64,000 nt of DNA from Dactylosporangium vinaceum (GTDB lineage Bacteria > Actinomycetota > Actinomycetes > Mycobacteriales > Micromonosporaceae). Location: the NCBI RefSeq assembly GCF_019904175.1, contig NZ_CP061913.1, positions 5,270,001 to 5,334,000 of the forward strand, read 5' to 3'. The notes under the pieces were generated by a model. That model made no database searches. It was not told the DNA's origin and saw only the letters and a list, made by a program, of their open reading frames with translations. This document shows positions 35,079-43,134 of this stretch, piece by piece. The translations under genes and the position numbers were made by a program. Within the stretch, counting starts at the first letter, position 1. Each line of letters opens with the position of its first letter.

Positions 35079-35759
35079 ATGGACCACGGCGCCCGCACCG
35101 AGCTGATCACCCACCTGGCCGCGGCGGTCACCGCCGTCCCCGCCGCCCACCCGACCCGGGTCGCCGTGGACGGCCCGCCCGCCGCGGGCAAGACCACCCT
35201 CGCCGACGAGCTGGCCGCCGTCCTGCGCGCCGCGGGCCGCCCGGTCATCCGCGCGACTGTCGACGACTTCCTCTTCCCGCGGGCCCGCCGCTATGCGCGC
35301 GGCGAGCTCTCGGCCGAGGGCTGCTACTTCGACACTCACGACCGCGCCACGCTGCGCCGCGTCCTGCTCGACCCGCTCGGCCCCGGCGGCGACCGCCGCT
35401 TCCGGACGGCCGCCTACGACCACACCACCGACGCGGTGCTGTCCCCGCCGCCCGCGACCGCCCCGGCGAACGCCGTGCTGCTCTTCGACGGTGTCTTCCT
35501 GCTGCGCCCGGAGCTGCTCGACCGGTGGGAGCTGCGCATCCTCGTCACCACCGAGCTCGAGCGGACAGTGGACCGGGCCGTCGTCCGCGAGCGCGGGGTC
35601 GCGTCCCGCGCCGCTGTCGAACGCCGTTGGCGGGAGCGGTACATCCCGTCCCAGCGCCTCTACTTCGCCACCGCCCACCCGGCCCGTCACGCCGACTTCA
35701 TCGTCCACAACGACGACCCCGCCCACCCGGCCTGGGAGCGCCGGTCAGGCCTGCACTGA
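35079..35759 (+). CDS. Uridine kinase-like P-loop protein
   Basis: 226 residues. Walker A is VDGPPAAGKTTLADELA, followed by ATVDDFLFPRARRY and VLLFDGVFLLRPELLDRWELRI, the nucleoside kinase pattern of actinobacterial uridine kinases. The substrate could be uridine or another small hydroxyl compound. The 3' end overlaps the convergent MFS gene by 15 bases. Confidence 0.85.
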   Translation: MDHGARTELITHLAAAVTAVPAAHPTRVAVDGPPAAGKTTLADELAAVLRAAGRPVIRATVDDFLFPRARRYARGELSAEGCYFDTHDRATLRRVLLDPLGPGGDRRFRTAAYDHTTDAVLSPPPATAPANAVLLFDGVFLLRPELLDRWELRILVTTELERTVDRAVVRERGVASRAAVERRWRERYIPSQRLYFATAHPARHADFIVHNDDPAHPAWERRSGLH

Positions 35760-36983
35760 CGCCGGGGCCGGCGCCGGGGTCGGTGGTGCCGGTGGCTCGG
35801 GGGCGGCGCGGGTCAGGCGGCGGGTGCCGGGGATCAGCAGCTGGGACAGGGCCGCGGCGAAGAGGACGGCGGCGCAGACCGTGAGGACGCGGTTCGTGCC
35901 GTACGCCGCGGCCAGCGGCCCGGCCAGGACGTTGCCGACCGGCATGGCGATGAACGAGGTCAGGGTGTCCCAGGAGCCGACGCGGCCGAGGGCGCGGTGC
36001 GGCACGTTGTCCTGGATGGCGGTCTCCCAGGCGACGTCGAAGTAGATGAGGCCGGCGTAGCCGATGACCGCGCCGGCCAGCACGGCGACGAGCTGGGCGG
36101 GCCAGACGTACGCCAGGGCCCACAGCGGCATCAGCATCAGCGTGAGCCAGCCGGCCCGCAGCAGGCGCCGGGGGCGCAGGCGCAGCGCGACGGCGGCGCC
36201 GATGACCCCGCCGAGGCCCTCGGCGGAGGCGATGAAGCCCGCCGATGTCGCGCCGCCGAGCCGCTCGATCGCGACGACCTGCACCAGCACGAGGATGACG
36301 CCGTTGGCGATGTGGTAGACGGTGGCGCCGAACAGGCCCCCGACCAGCCAGTCGCGGCGGCTGACCTCGCGCCAGCCGTCGGCGAGCTCGCGGAGCATCG
36401 ACTCGCGCGGGCCGCGCTCGGTGCGCACCCGCAGCAGCAGCGCGGCGGCCATCGAGGCGAGGAAGCTGGCCGCGTTGACCGCGAAGCCGGCCGGTGCGCC
36501 GAGGGCGGCGACGGTCAGGCCCCCGAGCGCGGGGCCCGCCACCGAGCTGCCGGTCTGGAGCATGCTGAACCGCGCGTTGGCCGCCTGGCGCCGCTGCGCC
36601 GGCACGAGCAGCGGCTTGAGCGCGATCATCGCGGGGCTGAAGAAGCTCCCGGCGCCGGCCGTGATCGTGGCAAGAGCACAGAGCAGCGGCAGGTGGTACT
36701 CGCCGAAGCCGAACATCACCGCCATCGCCGCCGCGCCCAGGAGGCGGACCAGGTCGGACCCGACCATGACGCGCTGGGGCTGCAGGCGGTCGGCCCAGAC
36801 GCCCCCGAACAGGGTGCAGGCCAGCATGGCGGTGACCGAGCAGGCCATGACCACACCGAGGTCGCGGGCGCCACCGCCGGCCCGGACGACGGCGACGGCG
36901 AGCGCCACGGTCTGGAAGCCGTTGCCGATCCAGGAAAGGGTCTGGCCGGTGGCGAGCAGGTGGAAGTCGGAGATCCGGGGCAT
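35745..36983 (-). CDS. MFS transporter (enterobactin exporter-like)
   Basis: 412 residues, about 11-12 TM helices with GGVWADRLQPQRVMVGSDLVR after TM2 as the MFS A-motif. It resembles the EntS/MFS_3 class. Divergent from a MarR gene with a palindrome between them, so it is probably that regulator's target. Confidence 0.9.
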   Translation of the reverse strand: MPRISDFHLLATGQTLSWIGNGFQTVALAVAVVRAGGGARDLGVVMACSVTAMLACTLFGGVWADRLQPQRVMVGSDLVRLLGAAAMAVMFGFGEYHLPLLCALATITAGAGSFFSPAMIALKPLLVPAQRRQAANARFSMLQTGSSVAGPALGGLTVAALGAPAGFAVNAASFLASMAAALLLRVRTERGPRESMLRELADGWREVSRRDWLVGGLFGATVYHIANGVILVLVQVVAIERLGGATSAGFIASAEGLGGVIGAAVALRLRPRRLLRAGWLTLMLMPLWALAYVWPAQLVAVLAGAVIGYAGLIYFDVAWETAIQDNVPHRALGRVGSWDTLTSFIAMPVGNVLAGPLAAAYGTNRVLTVCAAVLFAAALSQLLIPGTRRLTRAAPEPPAPPTPAPAPASVQA

Positions 36984-36995
36984 GGTCCGACACGG

Positions 36996-37013
36996 TAGTT
37001 CGCCGTCGAACTA
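36996..37013. promoter_or_regulatory. Palindrome between MFS and MarR genes
   Basis: TAGTTCG-ccgt-CGAACTA, 18 bases, perfect arms, inside the 68-base divergent spacer. It is the size and form of a MarR operator and could control both promoters. Confidence 0.6.
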
Positions 37014-37051
37014 TTCACAATCTAATAATCAGATGATGGCAGAATGGTGGT

Positions 37052-37558
37052 ATGACCGAGGCGAGGGACGGCGTCGACCACCACGTGGCCCGGTGGGCGG
37101 CGTTCTGGAAGGACGACCCCGCGTTCGTGCCCGAGGTCGAGGGCGCGCTGGTGCGGATGGGGCAGATACTGCGCCACATCAAGCGGGTGGACGCGGCGGC
37201 GTTCGCGGACGCCGAGGACTTCACGCTGGAGGACTACCGGACGCTGCACGCGCTGATGGTCCAGCCGTACCCGACCGAGGCGAGCCCGGCCCAGCTGGCC
37301 GACGCCACCCACGTCACCCGGGCCGCCATGACCAGCCGGCTGGACCGCCTCGTGAGCGCCGGGCTCGTGCACCGCGAGGTGGACGCCACGGACCGGCGGC
37401 GGGTGATCATCCGGCCGACCGCGGACGGGCGGGCCGCGTGGAACCGGTACATCTTCGAGGGCATGGCGCGCGACCAGGAGGTGCTGAAGGCGCTGTCGCA
37501 CGACGATCTGGTGCAGCTCAACGCCCTGCTGCGCAAGGTGATGCTGTCGCTTGACTAA
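37052..37558 (+). CDS. MarR-family regulator
   Basis: 168 residues. The winged helix is EASPAQLADATHVTRAAMTS followed by RLDRLVSAGLVHREVDATDRRRVIIRPT, with the typical DxRxxx wing. It starts at ATG 37052 and overlaps the end of the convergent LysR gene by four bases. Probably regulates itself and the divergent MFS exporter. Confidence 0.93.
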   Translation: MTEARDGVDHHVARWAAFWKDDPAFVPEVEGALVRMGQILRHIKRVDAAAFADAEDFTLEDYRTLHALMVQPYPTEASPAQLADATHVTRAAMTSRLDRLVSAGLVHREVDATDRRRVIIRPTADGRAAWNRYIFEGMARDQEVLKALSHDDLVQLNALLRKVMLSLD

Positions 37559-38436
37559 CCGCGGTCGGAGGCGCTCAGCGACCTCGAGCCGCTGGCCAGG
37601 ATCGTCGCGATGAGGGCCTTCACGGCCGGGCGCTCGGCCGCCCGCGGGTTGGCCAGCAGCACCAGGTCGATGTGGCCGAGCTCGGGCAGGCGGTGCGCCG
37701 GGCCGAGGGTGGTGAGCTGGGCCGGCACGAGGCTCGCGGCGAGGGCCGACACCCCGATCCCGGCCGCGACGCCGGCGATCAGGCCGTTGACGCCGCGGCA
37801 GACGCACGCGCTGCGATACGGGATCCCCGCCCGGTTGAGGGCCTTGCGCATCTCGTCGCGGGAGATGCTCGGCGCGGCGTACACCACCAGCGGCACCGGC
37901 TTGGAGAGGTCCACCCGCGTGGCCGGCGTGCCGACCCAGACGAGCCGGTCGCGCTTCACGAGCTGCCCGCGCTCGTCGCCCGGCGGCCGCTTGCCGACGA
38001 GCACGTCGAGCTTGTCGTTGACCATCCACTCGTGCAGCACCCGGCTCTGCTCGACGGTCAGGTAGAAGTCGACCATCGGGTTGTCCCGGCGGAACTCGCG
38101 CAGGATCTGCGGCAGCCGGGTGAGCGCGAGATCGTCGGACATGCCGATGCGCAGCCGGCCGCGCGGGCGGGGCCCGGAGAAGTACGCGGCGGCCTGCTCG
38201 TGCGCGGCGAGGATCGCGCGGGCGAAGCCGATCATCGCCTCGCCGTCCGGGGTCAGCGCGAGCGAGTGCGTCGTGCGGTGCACCAGCGGCCGCCCGACCT
38301 GCTCCTCCAGCCGCCGGATGTGCTGGCTGACGGTCGGCTGGCGGATCCGCAGCCGGGCCGCGGCCTGGGTGAAGCTGCCGGTCTGCTCGACGGCCAGGAG
38401 CGTCGCGAGCAGCTGGGGGTCGTACGCCGCGGTCAT
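37555..38436 (-). CDS. LysR-family regulator
   Basis: 293 residues. The HTH is TGSFTQAAARLRIRQPTVSQ with HIRRLEEQVGRPLVHRTTH. The effector domain starts near GRLRIGMSDDLALTRLP. It is divergent from an MFS exporter. The 20-base spacer motif ATAACTGTGAGTCGGTTTAT (38450-38469) has LysR-like dyad ends (ATAAC/GTTTAT). Confidence 0.92.
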   Translation of the reverse strand: MTAAYDPQLLATLLAVEQTGSFTQAAARLRIRQPTVSQHIRRLEEQVGRPLVHRTTHSLALTPDGEAMIGFARAILAAHEQAAAYFSGPRPRGRLRIGMSDDLALTRLPQILREFRRDNPMVDFYLTVEQSRVLHEWMVNDKLDVLVGKRPPGDERGQLVKRDRLVWVGTPATRVDLSKPVPLVVYAAPSISRDEMRKALNRAGIPYRSACVCRGVNGLIAGVAAGIGVSALAASLVPAQLTTLGPAHRLPELGHIDLVLLANPRAAERPAVKALIATILASGSRSLSASDRG

Positions 38437-38499
38437 AGCGAAACCCTATAACTGTGAGTCGGTTTATCGGCCTTCTCAATGACCATCGGCCGGGACAGG

Positions 38500-39846
38500 A
38501 TGAGGAGCGTGACATTCGCCGCGCTGCGTTACCGCGGTTACCGCACGTACCTGATTGGACAATCCCTCAACAACACCGGCGCCTGGATGGGCAGCGTCGC
38601 CCTGGACTGGCTGGCCCTGCGCCTGACGGACAGCCCGGCGGCCGTCGGCGTCGCGATGGCCCTGCAGTTCCTGCCCATCCTCTTCCTCGGCGTGCACGGC
38701 GGGGCGCTGGCCGACCGGTATCGCCGACGCACGCTCCTGCTGCTGACCCAGTCCGTCAACGCCACGCTCACCGTCGCCCTGGCCGTCCTGACGATCGCCG
38801 GCGCGATCCGCATCGAGCACGTGTTCGCCTTCGCCCTGCTGACCGGCCTGGTCTTCGTGGTCGACGCGCCGACCCGCCAGGTGTTCGCGACCGAGGTCGT
38901 GCCGCCCGAGCACCTGCGCGCCGCGGTCTCCCTCAACGCCGCCGTCTTCCAGGCCACCCGGCTCGTCGGCCCGGCCATCGCCGCCCTGCTGATCGGCACC
39001 GCCGGCACCGGCTGGGTCTTCGCGGTGCAGGCCCTGTGCTTCACCGGCCCGACGATCGCGCTGCTGCGCCTGCCGGCCACCCCGGTGCCACCGCGCACGC
39101 CCCGCGAACCGGGCGCCTTGCGCACCGCGGGCCGCTACGTGTGGCGCCACCCGCCGGTCTTCTGGACGATCCTGCTGGTCGGCGTCGTCGGCACGTTCGG
39201 CCTCAACTTCCCGATCGTGCTGACCGCCCTGGCGAGCGACACGTTCGGCGGCTCGGCCTCGCTCTACGGCCTGTTCAACATCGTCCTGGCCGCCGGCTCC
39301 GCGGCCGGTGCCCTGCTGGCGGGCGCGCTGAGCTCGGCCCGGCTGCCGCGGATCGTCCTGCTCGGCGGCCTCTTCGGGGCCGTCCAGGCGCTCGCCGCGC
39401 TGGCACCTGGGCTGCCGGTGTTCCTGCCGCTGCTGGCCGCGCTCGGCTTCGTGAACCTCGCGTTCCAGGCCCTGGCCAACGCCTCCGTCCAGCTCTGGGT
39501 CGACCCCGCGGTACGCGGCCGCGTGATGGGCCTCTACATGCTGGTCTTCACCGGCGGCACCCCGCTCGGCGCCCCGATCATCGGCGCGCTCACCGACCAC
39601 TTCGGCGCCCGCTGGGGCATGGCGGTCTGCGGCCTCGTCCCGGCCGCGGCGGCGGGCGCGATCGCCGTCCTGCACCGGCGGCCCCGACCGGCTGTCCGGG
39701 CCCGCCGGTCGGTCCCGGCCACCACCTGGACGGCCCCCGACGCCCGCGGCGCCGGCGGCCGCGCGGCTGTGCGGGGAGGCGGCGGCCGATCCGCCCGGCC
39801 CGTCACGTCGATCGCCGCCGGCGCGGCAACGGCCCGCGACGGGTGA
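38500..39846 (+). CDS. MFS transporter (MFS_3/EntS-like)
   Basis: About 448 residues with 11-12 TM helices. ALDWLALRLTDSPAAVGVAMAL and GGALADRYRRRTLLLLTQ mark TM1-2 and the A-motif. The start is uncertain: ATG 38479, ATG 38500 and GTG 38509 are all in frame, and 38500 is used because GGGACAGG precedes it. The tail of about 50 residues is disordered and Arg/Gly-rich. Probably the target of the divergent LysR. Confidence 0.88.
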   Translation: MRSVTFAALRYRGYRTYLIGQSLNNTGAWMGSVALDWLALRLTDSPAAVGVAMALQFLPILFLGVHGGALADRYRRRTLLLLTQSVNATLTVALAVLTIAGAIRIEHVFAFALLTGLVFVVDAPTRQVFATEVVPPEHLRAAVSLNAAVFQATRLVGPAIAALLIGTAGTGWVFAVQALCFTGPTIALLRLPATPVPPRTPREPGALRTAGRYVWRHPPVFWTILLVGVVGTFGLNFPIVLTALASDTFGGSASLYGLFNIVLAAGSAAGALLAGALSSARLPRIVLLGGLFGAVQALAALAPGLPVFLPLLAALGFVNLAFQALANASVQLWVDPAVRGRVMGLYMLVFTGGTPLGAPIIGALTDHFGARWGMAVCGLVPAAAAGAIAVLHRRPRPAVRARRSVPATTWTAPDARGAGGRAAVRGGGGRSARPVTSIAAGAATARDG

Positions 39847-39921
39847 CCGGGGCCGCGCCGTTGCCGTTGCCACGCCGCTGTAATGCCGCCGGGTGGCAAA
39901 TGCAGCATTGTCGCGTGCGTA

Positions 39922-39938
39922 CATGAGCACATATCATG
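39922..39938. promoter_or_regulatory. Candidate ArsR-type operator at the CDF start
   Basis: CATGA-N7-TCATG overlaps the first ATG of the CDF gene. A second small dyad AATGC-a-GCATT lies at 39899-39909. Metal-sensing ArsR/SmtB proteins bind dyads of this kind over promoters, and the ArsR gene is in the same operon. Transcription start not identified. Confidence 0.45.
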
Positions 39939-41075
39939 CAGCCCATGACCGCCGCCGACCCGCACCACGGCCACGACCACCACGACCATCACGGCCACGG
40001 GCACCATGCGCATGACGACGACCGTGGCGGCCATGGGCACGAGGGCCACGGGCATGAGCACGGTCACGGGCCCGTGGCCGTGCGCGGTGCGAGGGTGGCG
40101 GGCTGGTGGCACCACGCCCGGCACGTGGTCACGCCGCACTCGCACGACACCGCCGACAAGGTGGACTCCGCGATGGAGGCGTCCCGCGACGGCGTGCGCG
40201 CGCTCTGGATCTCGCTCGTGGTGCTCGGGGTCACCGCCGGGCTGCAGGCGGCCGTCGTGGTGGTGTCGCAGTCGGTGGCCCTGCTCGGCGACACGCTGCA
40301 CAATGTGGCCGATGCGCTGACGGCGGTACCGCTGGGCATCGCGTTCGTGCTCGGGCGGCGGCTCGCGACCCGGCGGTACACCTATGGCTTCGGTCGTGCG
40401 GAAGACCTCGCCGGGCTGTTCGTCGTCGGGTGCATCGCGGCATCGTCGGTGCTCGCTGCGTATGAGGCGGTGCAGCGCCTGCGCCACCCGGCCGACGTCC
40501 GGCACCTCGGCTTCGTCGCCGCGGCGGCCGTGATCGGCTTCCTGGGCAACGAGATCGTGGCGCGGTACAGGATAGGTGTGGGCAGGCGCATCGGGTCCGC
40601 GGCACTGGTGGCCGACGGCCTGCACGCCCGCACCGACGGGTTCACCTCACTTGCCGTGCTGGCCGGCGCCGGTGGGGTCGCGATCGGCTGGCGGTGGGCC
40701 GACCCGGTCGTCGGGCTGCTCATCACCGCCGCGATCCTGGTCGTCCTCAAAGACGCGGCCCGGGAGGTGTACCGCCGCCTCATGGACGCCGTCGACCCCG
40801 CCCTCGTGGACCAGGTGGAGGCCACACTGCGCGCCACCCCGCAGGTCCGCGGCATCGGCGAGGTCCGGCTGCGCTGGATCGGCCACCAGCTGCGCGCCGA
40901 GTGCCAGATCGCGGTCGCCGACACCGCGACGATCGTGCAGGCCCACGCCATCGCGCACGACGCCGAGCACCGGCTGATCCACACGGTGCCCCGGCTCACC
41001 GCCGCCGCCGTCCACGCCGAACCGGACGGCCCGGACCGGGCCCGCCACCACGAACCGGTCGCGGCGCACCGCTGA
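39936..41075 (+). CDS. Cation diffusion facilitator (metal efflux)
   Basis: 379 residues. The first 50 residues are packed with His/Asp (HDHHDHHGHGHHAHDDD), a metal-binding loop. Six TM helices follow, with LLGDTLHNVADALTAVP and VADGLHARTDGFTSLAVL giving the HxxxD/DxxxD transport sites. A cytoplasmic ferredoxin-like domain ends the protein. Zinc or cobalt export is expected. ATG 39945 is an alternative start. Coupled to ArsR (TGATG). Confidence 0.94.
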   Translation: MQPMTAADPHHGHDHHDHHGHGHHAHDDDRGGHGHEGHGHEHGHGPVAVRGARVAGWWHHARHVVTPHSHDTADKVDSAMEASRDGVRALWISLVVLGVTAGLQAAVVVVSQSVALLGDTLHNVADALTAVPLGIAFVLGRRLATRRYTYGFGRAEDLAGLFVVGCIAASSVLAAYEAVQRLRHPADVRHLGFVAAAAVIGFLGNEIVARYRIGVGRRIGSAALVADGLHARTDGFTSLAVLAGAGGVAIGWRWADPVVGLLITAAILVVLKDAAREVYRRLMDAVDPALVDQVEATLRATPQVRGIGEVRLRWIGHQLRAECQIAVADTATIVQAHAIAHDAEHRLIHTVPRLTAAAVHAEPDGPDRARHHEPVAAHR

Positions 41076-41398
41076 TGGCCCACGAACCACCGTCCGGCGC
41101 CCAGGTCGACGCCGCCGTGACCGCCCTGCGCATGCTCGCCGACCCCACCCGCCTGCGCCTGATGTGGGAGCTGCGCGAGGGCGAGCACGACGTCACCACG
41201 CTCACCGCAGCCGTCGGCGCCGCCCGCCCCGCGGTCTCCCAGCACCTGGCCAAGCTGCTGCTGGCCGGCCTGGTCAGCACCCGCCGCGACGGCCGCCGGG
41301 TCCTGTACCGCGCCCGCGGCGGCCACGTCCGCCGCCTGGTCACCGAGGTCCTGTACGCCGCCGACCACCAGGTTACGCGCGAACCGGAGCACGACTGA
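41075..41398 (+). CDS. ArsR/SmtB-family metal sensor
   Basis: 107 residues. The HTH is DVTTLTAAVGAARPAVSQHLAKLLLAG and the wing VSTRRDGRRVLYRARGG. There is no ELCVCDL-type Cys box. Metal sensing would use helix-5 residues near HVRRLVTEVLYAADHQ. It overlaps the CDF stop by one base, so it should autoregulate the efflux operon. I do not count it as part of the downstream biosynthetic cluster. Confidence 0.92.
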   Translation: MAHEPPSGAQVDAAVTALRMLADPTRLRLMWELREGEHDVTTLTAAVGAARPAVSQHLAKLLLAGLVSTRRDGRRVLYRARGGHVRRLVTEVLYAADHQVTREPEHD

Positions 41399-41421
41399 CA
41401 CATCAACCCGGCGATACGAAC

Positions 41422-41431
41422 TTGTATACAA
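41422..41431. promoter_or_regulatory. TTGTATACAA palindrome upstream of the RiPP operon
   Basis: A perfect 10-base palindrome in the AT-richer stretch following ArsR. The form TGTATACA is like GntR-family sites. It lies about 260 bases upstream of the promoter of peptide 1 and could be a regulator site. No regulator gene is in the cluster, so it would act in trans. Confidence 0.3.
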
Positions 41432-41683
41432 ATCGGCTGCTGGTGGCAACGATATTGCATGCCGTGGAGCGTCCGGCTAATCGTGATCAAGCGGCGGCCG
41501 GCCTTATATTTCGCGTTCTGCGAAAATTGCCGCCAGGTGCCTATTCGCCCGGTGGAGATTGTCAAGCGCTTTACCGTCTGAGTCGACCTGCGGCGCACAC
41601 GGGCTCCGCGGACGGGAGTTTCGCTCGTCGTGATGGCAGACCGGAGCGAAACATCCGGCCTCTCGTTCGGCACCGAAGCTTCC

Positions 41684-41712
41684 TTGACCGGTTCGGCGGC
41701 TCTTCGTAAACT
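41684..41712 (+). promoter_or_regulatory. Promoter of precursor peptide 1
   Basis: TTGACC (41684-41689), 17-base spacer, TAAACT (41707-41712). This is close to the housekeeping consensus and gives a leader of about 40 bases with AGGAGG at 41744-41749. The rest of 41399-41683 holds no gene I can support. Confidence 0.7.
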
Positions 41713-41756
41713 CGCTGCGGCGGCCGTCGATGTCCATCAACCCAGGAGGCAAGGGC

Positions 41757-41882
41757 ATGGAACAGACCACCGAAGCCGTTTCCGTTCTCGTCGAGCCCGC
41801 GGCGCCGCAGGCCGAGTTCGAGACCGACATCCTGATCGAGGACGAGTCCGCGTTCGCGGCCATGCCGCGTCAGGACTGCTAG
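41757..41882 (+). CDS. RiPP precursor peptide 1, ending P-R-Q-D-C
   Basis: 41 residues, ATG at 41757 preceded by AGGAGG with 7-base spacing. The product is acidic with no lysine: MEQTTEAVSVLV at the start, FETDILIEDE in the middle and SAFAAMPRQDC at the end, so its only Cys is the last residue. It sits before two SagB-type and one ThiF-like gene with a strong promoter and ribosome site. Residues A7, V8, V12 and D24 coincide with those of peptide 2 at 57661. R-Q-x-C recalls the trifolitoxin core (S-R-Q-G-C-V-A, recalled). The leader/core border is not known. Function as precursor is inferred. Confidence 0.8.
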   Translation: MEQTTEAVSVLVEPAAPQAEFETDILIEDESAFAAMPRQDC

Positions 41883-42009
41883 CAACGACGCACGAATAAT
41901 GCGGACCGCGGGGCTACGTGGGAATTATTCCGCAACCTGAGGTCGCATCCTGGAAACCGCATCGCCGGTTCGCCGTATCATTGCTGCTCAACTCACGGGG
42001 TGCTCTAGG

Positions 42010-43134
42010 TTGCTGTACGTCAGTCCTGCGGTCCGTCATTACCCGCCATCCCGCCACACCCGACAGTGGGCGGTCGAAGATATCCTGCAGCGGCGCCGAT
42101 TCCTCGTTCCCAACGACACGGCCGCCGCTTTGCTGCTCGCGCATTCGCCGATTTCCCGCGACGATTTGATCAGCGGGCTCGTCTCCCGGGGAGTGAGCGC
42201 AGATCGGGCGTCGGCGATCATCGCCACGCTGGAGCGCCGGCTGCTGCTGCTCGGCCCGCAGACGCCGGCCGAGCACCTGGAAAAGATCGCCTGGTTGCGC
42301 GAGACGCGGGCCGTGTGGAGCGAGTTCGGCTGGCCCGAGGCGGCCGAATACCACCTCACGACCTACGATTATCACGGCCTGGACTACGCGGCCGACGGGT
42401 TCGACATCGACACCGACTGGATGCGGCGGTATGCCGCCGAGGAGCCGGACGACAATCGGGTGCTGACATTCCCGCACGCCGCCCGCCGGCTGCGGCTGCC
42501 GCCACCGCACGAGGTCGCTGCGGACTGGCAGCTCGCCGACGCGGCCCGGGAGCCGGAGCGGCCCCGCCGCATTGGCCGTGACGAGCTGCTGCAGCTCCTG
42601 TCGCTCGCGTTCGGGGTGATCGACACCATCACACCGAAGCGGTGGACCGGCGCCCCGCTGCTGCGCCGGACGAGCCCGTCCGGCGGCGCCCGCCACCCCA
42701 CCGAGGCGTTCGTCGCTGTGCTCGACGTGCCCGGCCTGGAAGAGGGCTGGTGGCACGTGCACAGCGTCGGGCCCGAGCTGGAACTGCTCGACGAGAAGCA
42801 CTTCGGCGAGCTGGAGCTCGGCACGCTCTTCCCGTTGAGCTACAGCCGGGTGCCTATCGCTACCCAGGTCGTCGTCGTGCTCACATGCGCGTTCGAGCGG
42901 AACATGTACCGCTACCGGGAACCCCGCACATTCCGCACCGTGCACATGGACGCGGGGCACCTGGCGCGCACCGTGGAGATGACCGCGCACGCGATGGGTG
43001 TCGGCGCCCGGGTGGCGTACCCCGACGGCGAGCAGGACATCGAGGCGCAACTCGGCCTCGACCCGCTCACCCATGGCTTCATGCTCAGCATCGCGATTGG
43101 CGGCGCCAGGCAGATGGAAGGAGCCGGTCGATGA
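42010..43134 (+). CDS. SagB-type nitroreductase-fold protein 1 with N-terminal PqqD-like module
   Basis: 374 residues from a TTG start (the first start after an in-frame stop; the ribosome site is weak). Residues about 1-85 form a winged-helix-like module (RRRFLVPNDTAAALLLAHSP, then GVSADRASAIIATLERRLLLL). The nitroreductase part has SPSGGARHPTE at 222-232, the SagB FMN/substrate loop, and later FRTVHMDAGHLARTVEMTAHAMGV. The usual RRSxRxF start of the fold is not seen. It probably makes or supports an FMN oxidase acting on the peptide. ATGA overlap with protein 2. Confidence 0.82.
   Translation: MLYVSPAVRHYPPSRHTRQWAVEDILQRRRFLVPNDTAAALLLAHSPISRDDLISGLVSRGVSADRASAIIATLERRLLLLGPQTPAEHLEKIAWLRETRAVWSEFGWPEAAEYHLTTYDYHGLDYAADGFDIDTDWMRRYAAEEPDDNRVLTFPHAARRLRLPPPHEVAADWQLADAAREPERPRRIGRDELLQLLSLAFGVIDTITPKRWTGAPLLRRTSPSGGARHPTEAFVAVLDVPGLEEGWWHVHSVGPELELLDEKHFGELELGTLFPLSYSRVPIATQVVVVLTCAFERNMYRYREPRTFRTVHMDAGHLARTVEMTAHAMGVGARVAYPDGEQDIEAQLGLDPLTHGFMLSIAIGGARQMEGAGR

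Noticed and set aside
41075..41398. ArsR as pathway regulator of the RiPP cluster
   Set aside because: It is one-base coupled to the CDF metal exporter and has its own dyad there; about 360 bases and a separate promoter precede peptide 1.
41630..41899. 89-codon frame overlapping precursor peptide 1
   Set aside because: Different frame, Arg-rich C-terminal part, no ribosome site; the 41-codon frame has AGGAGG and a promoter.
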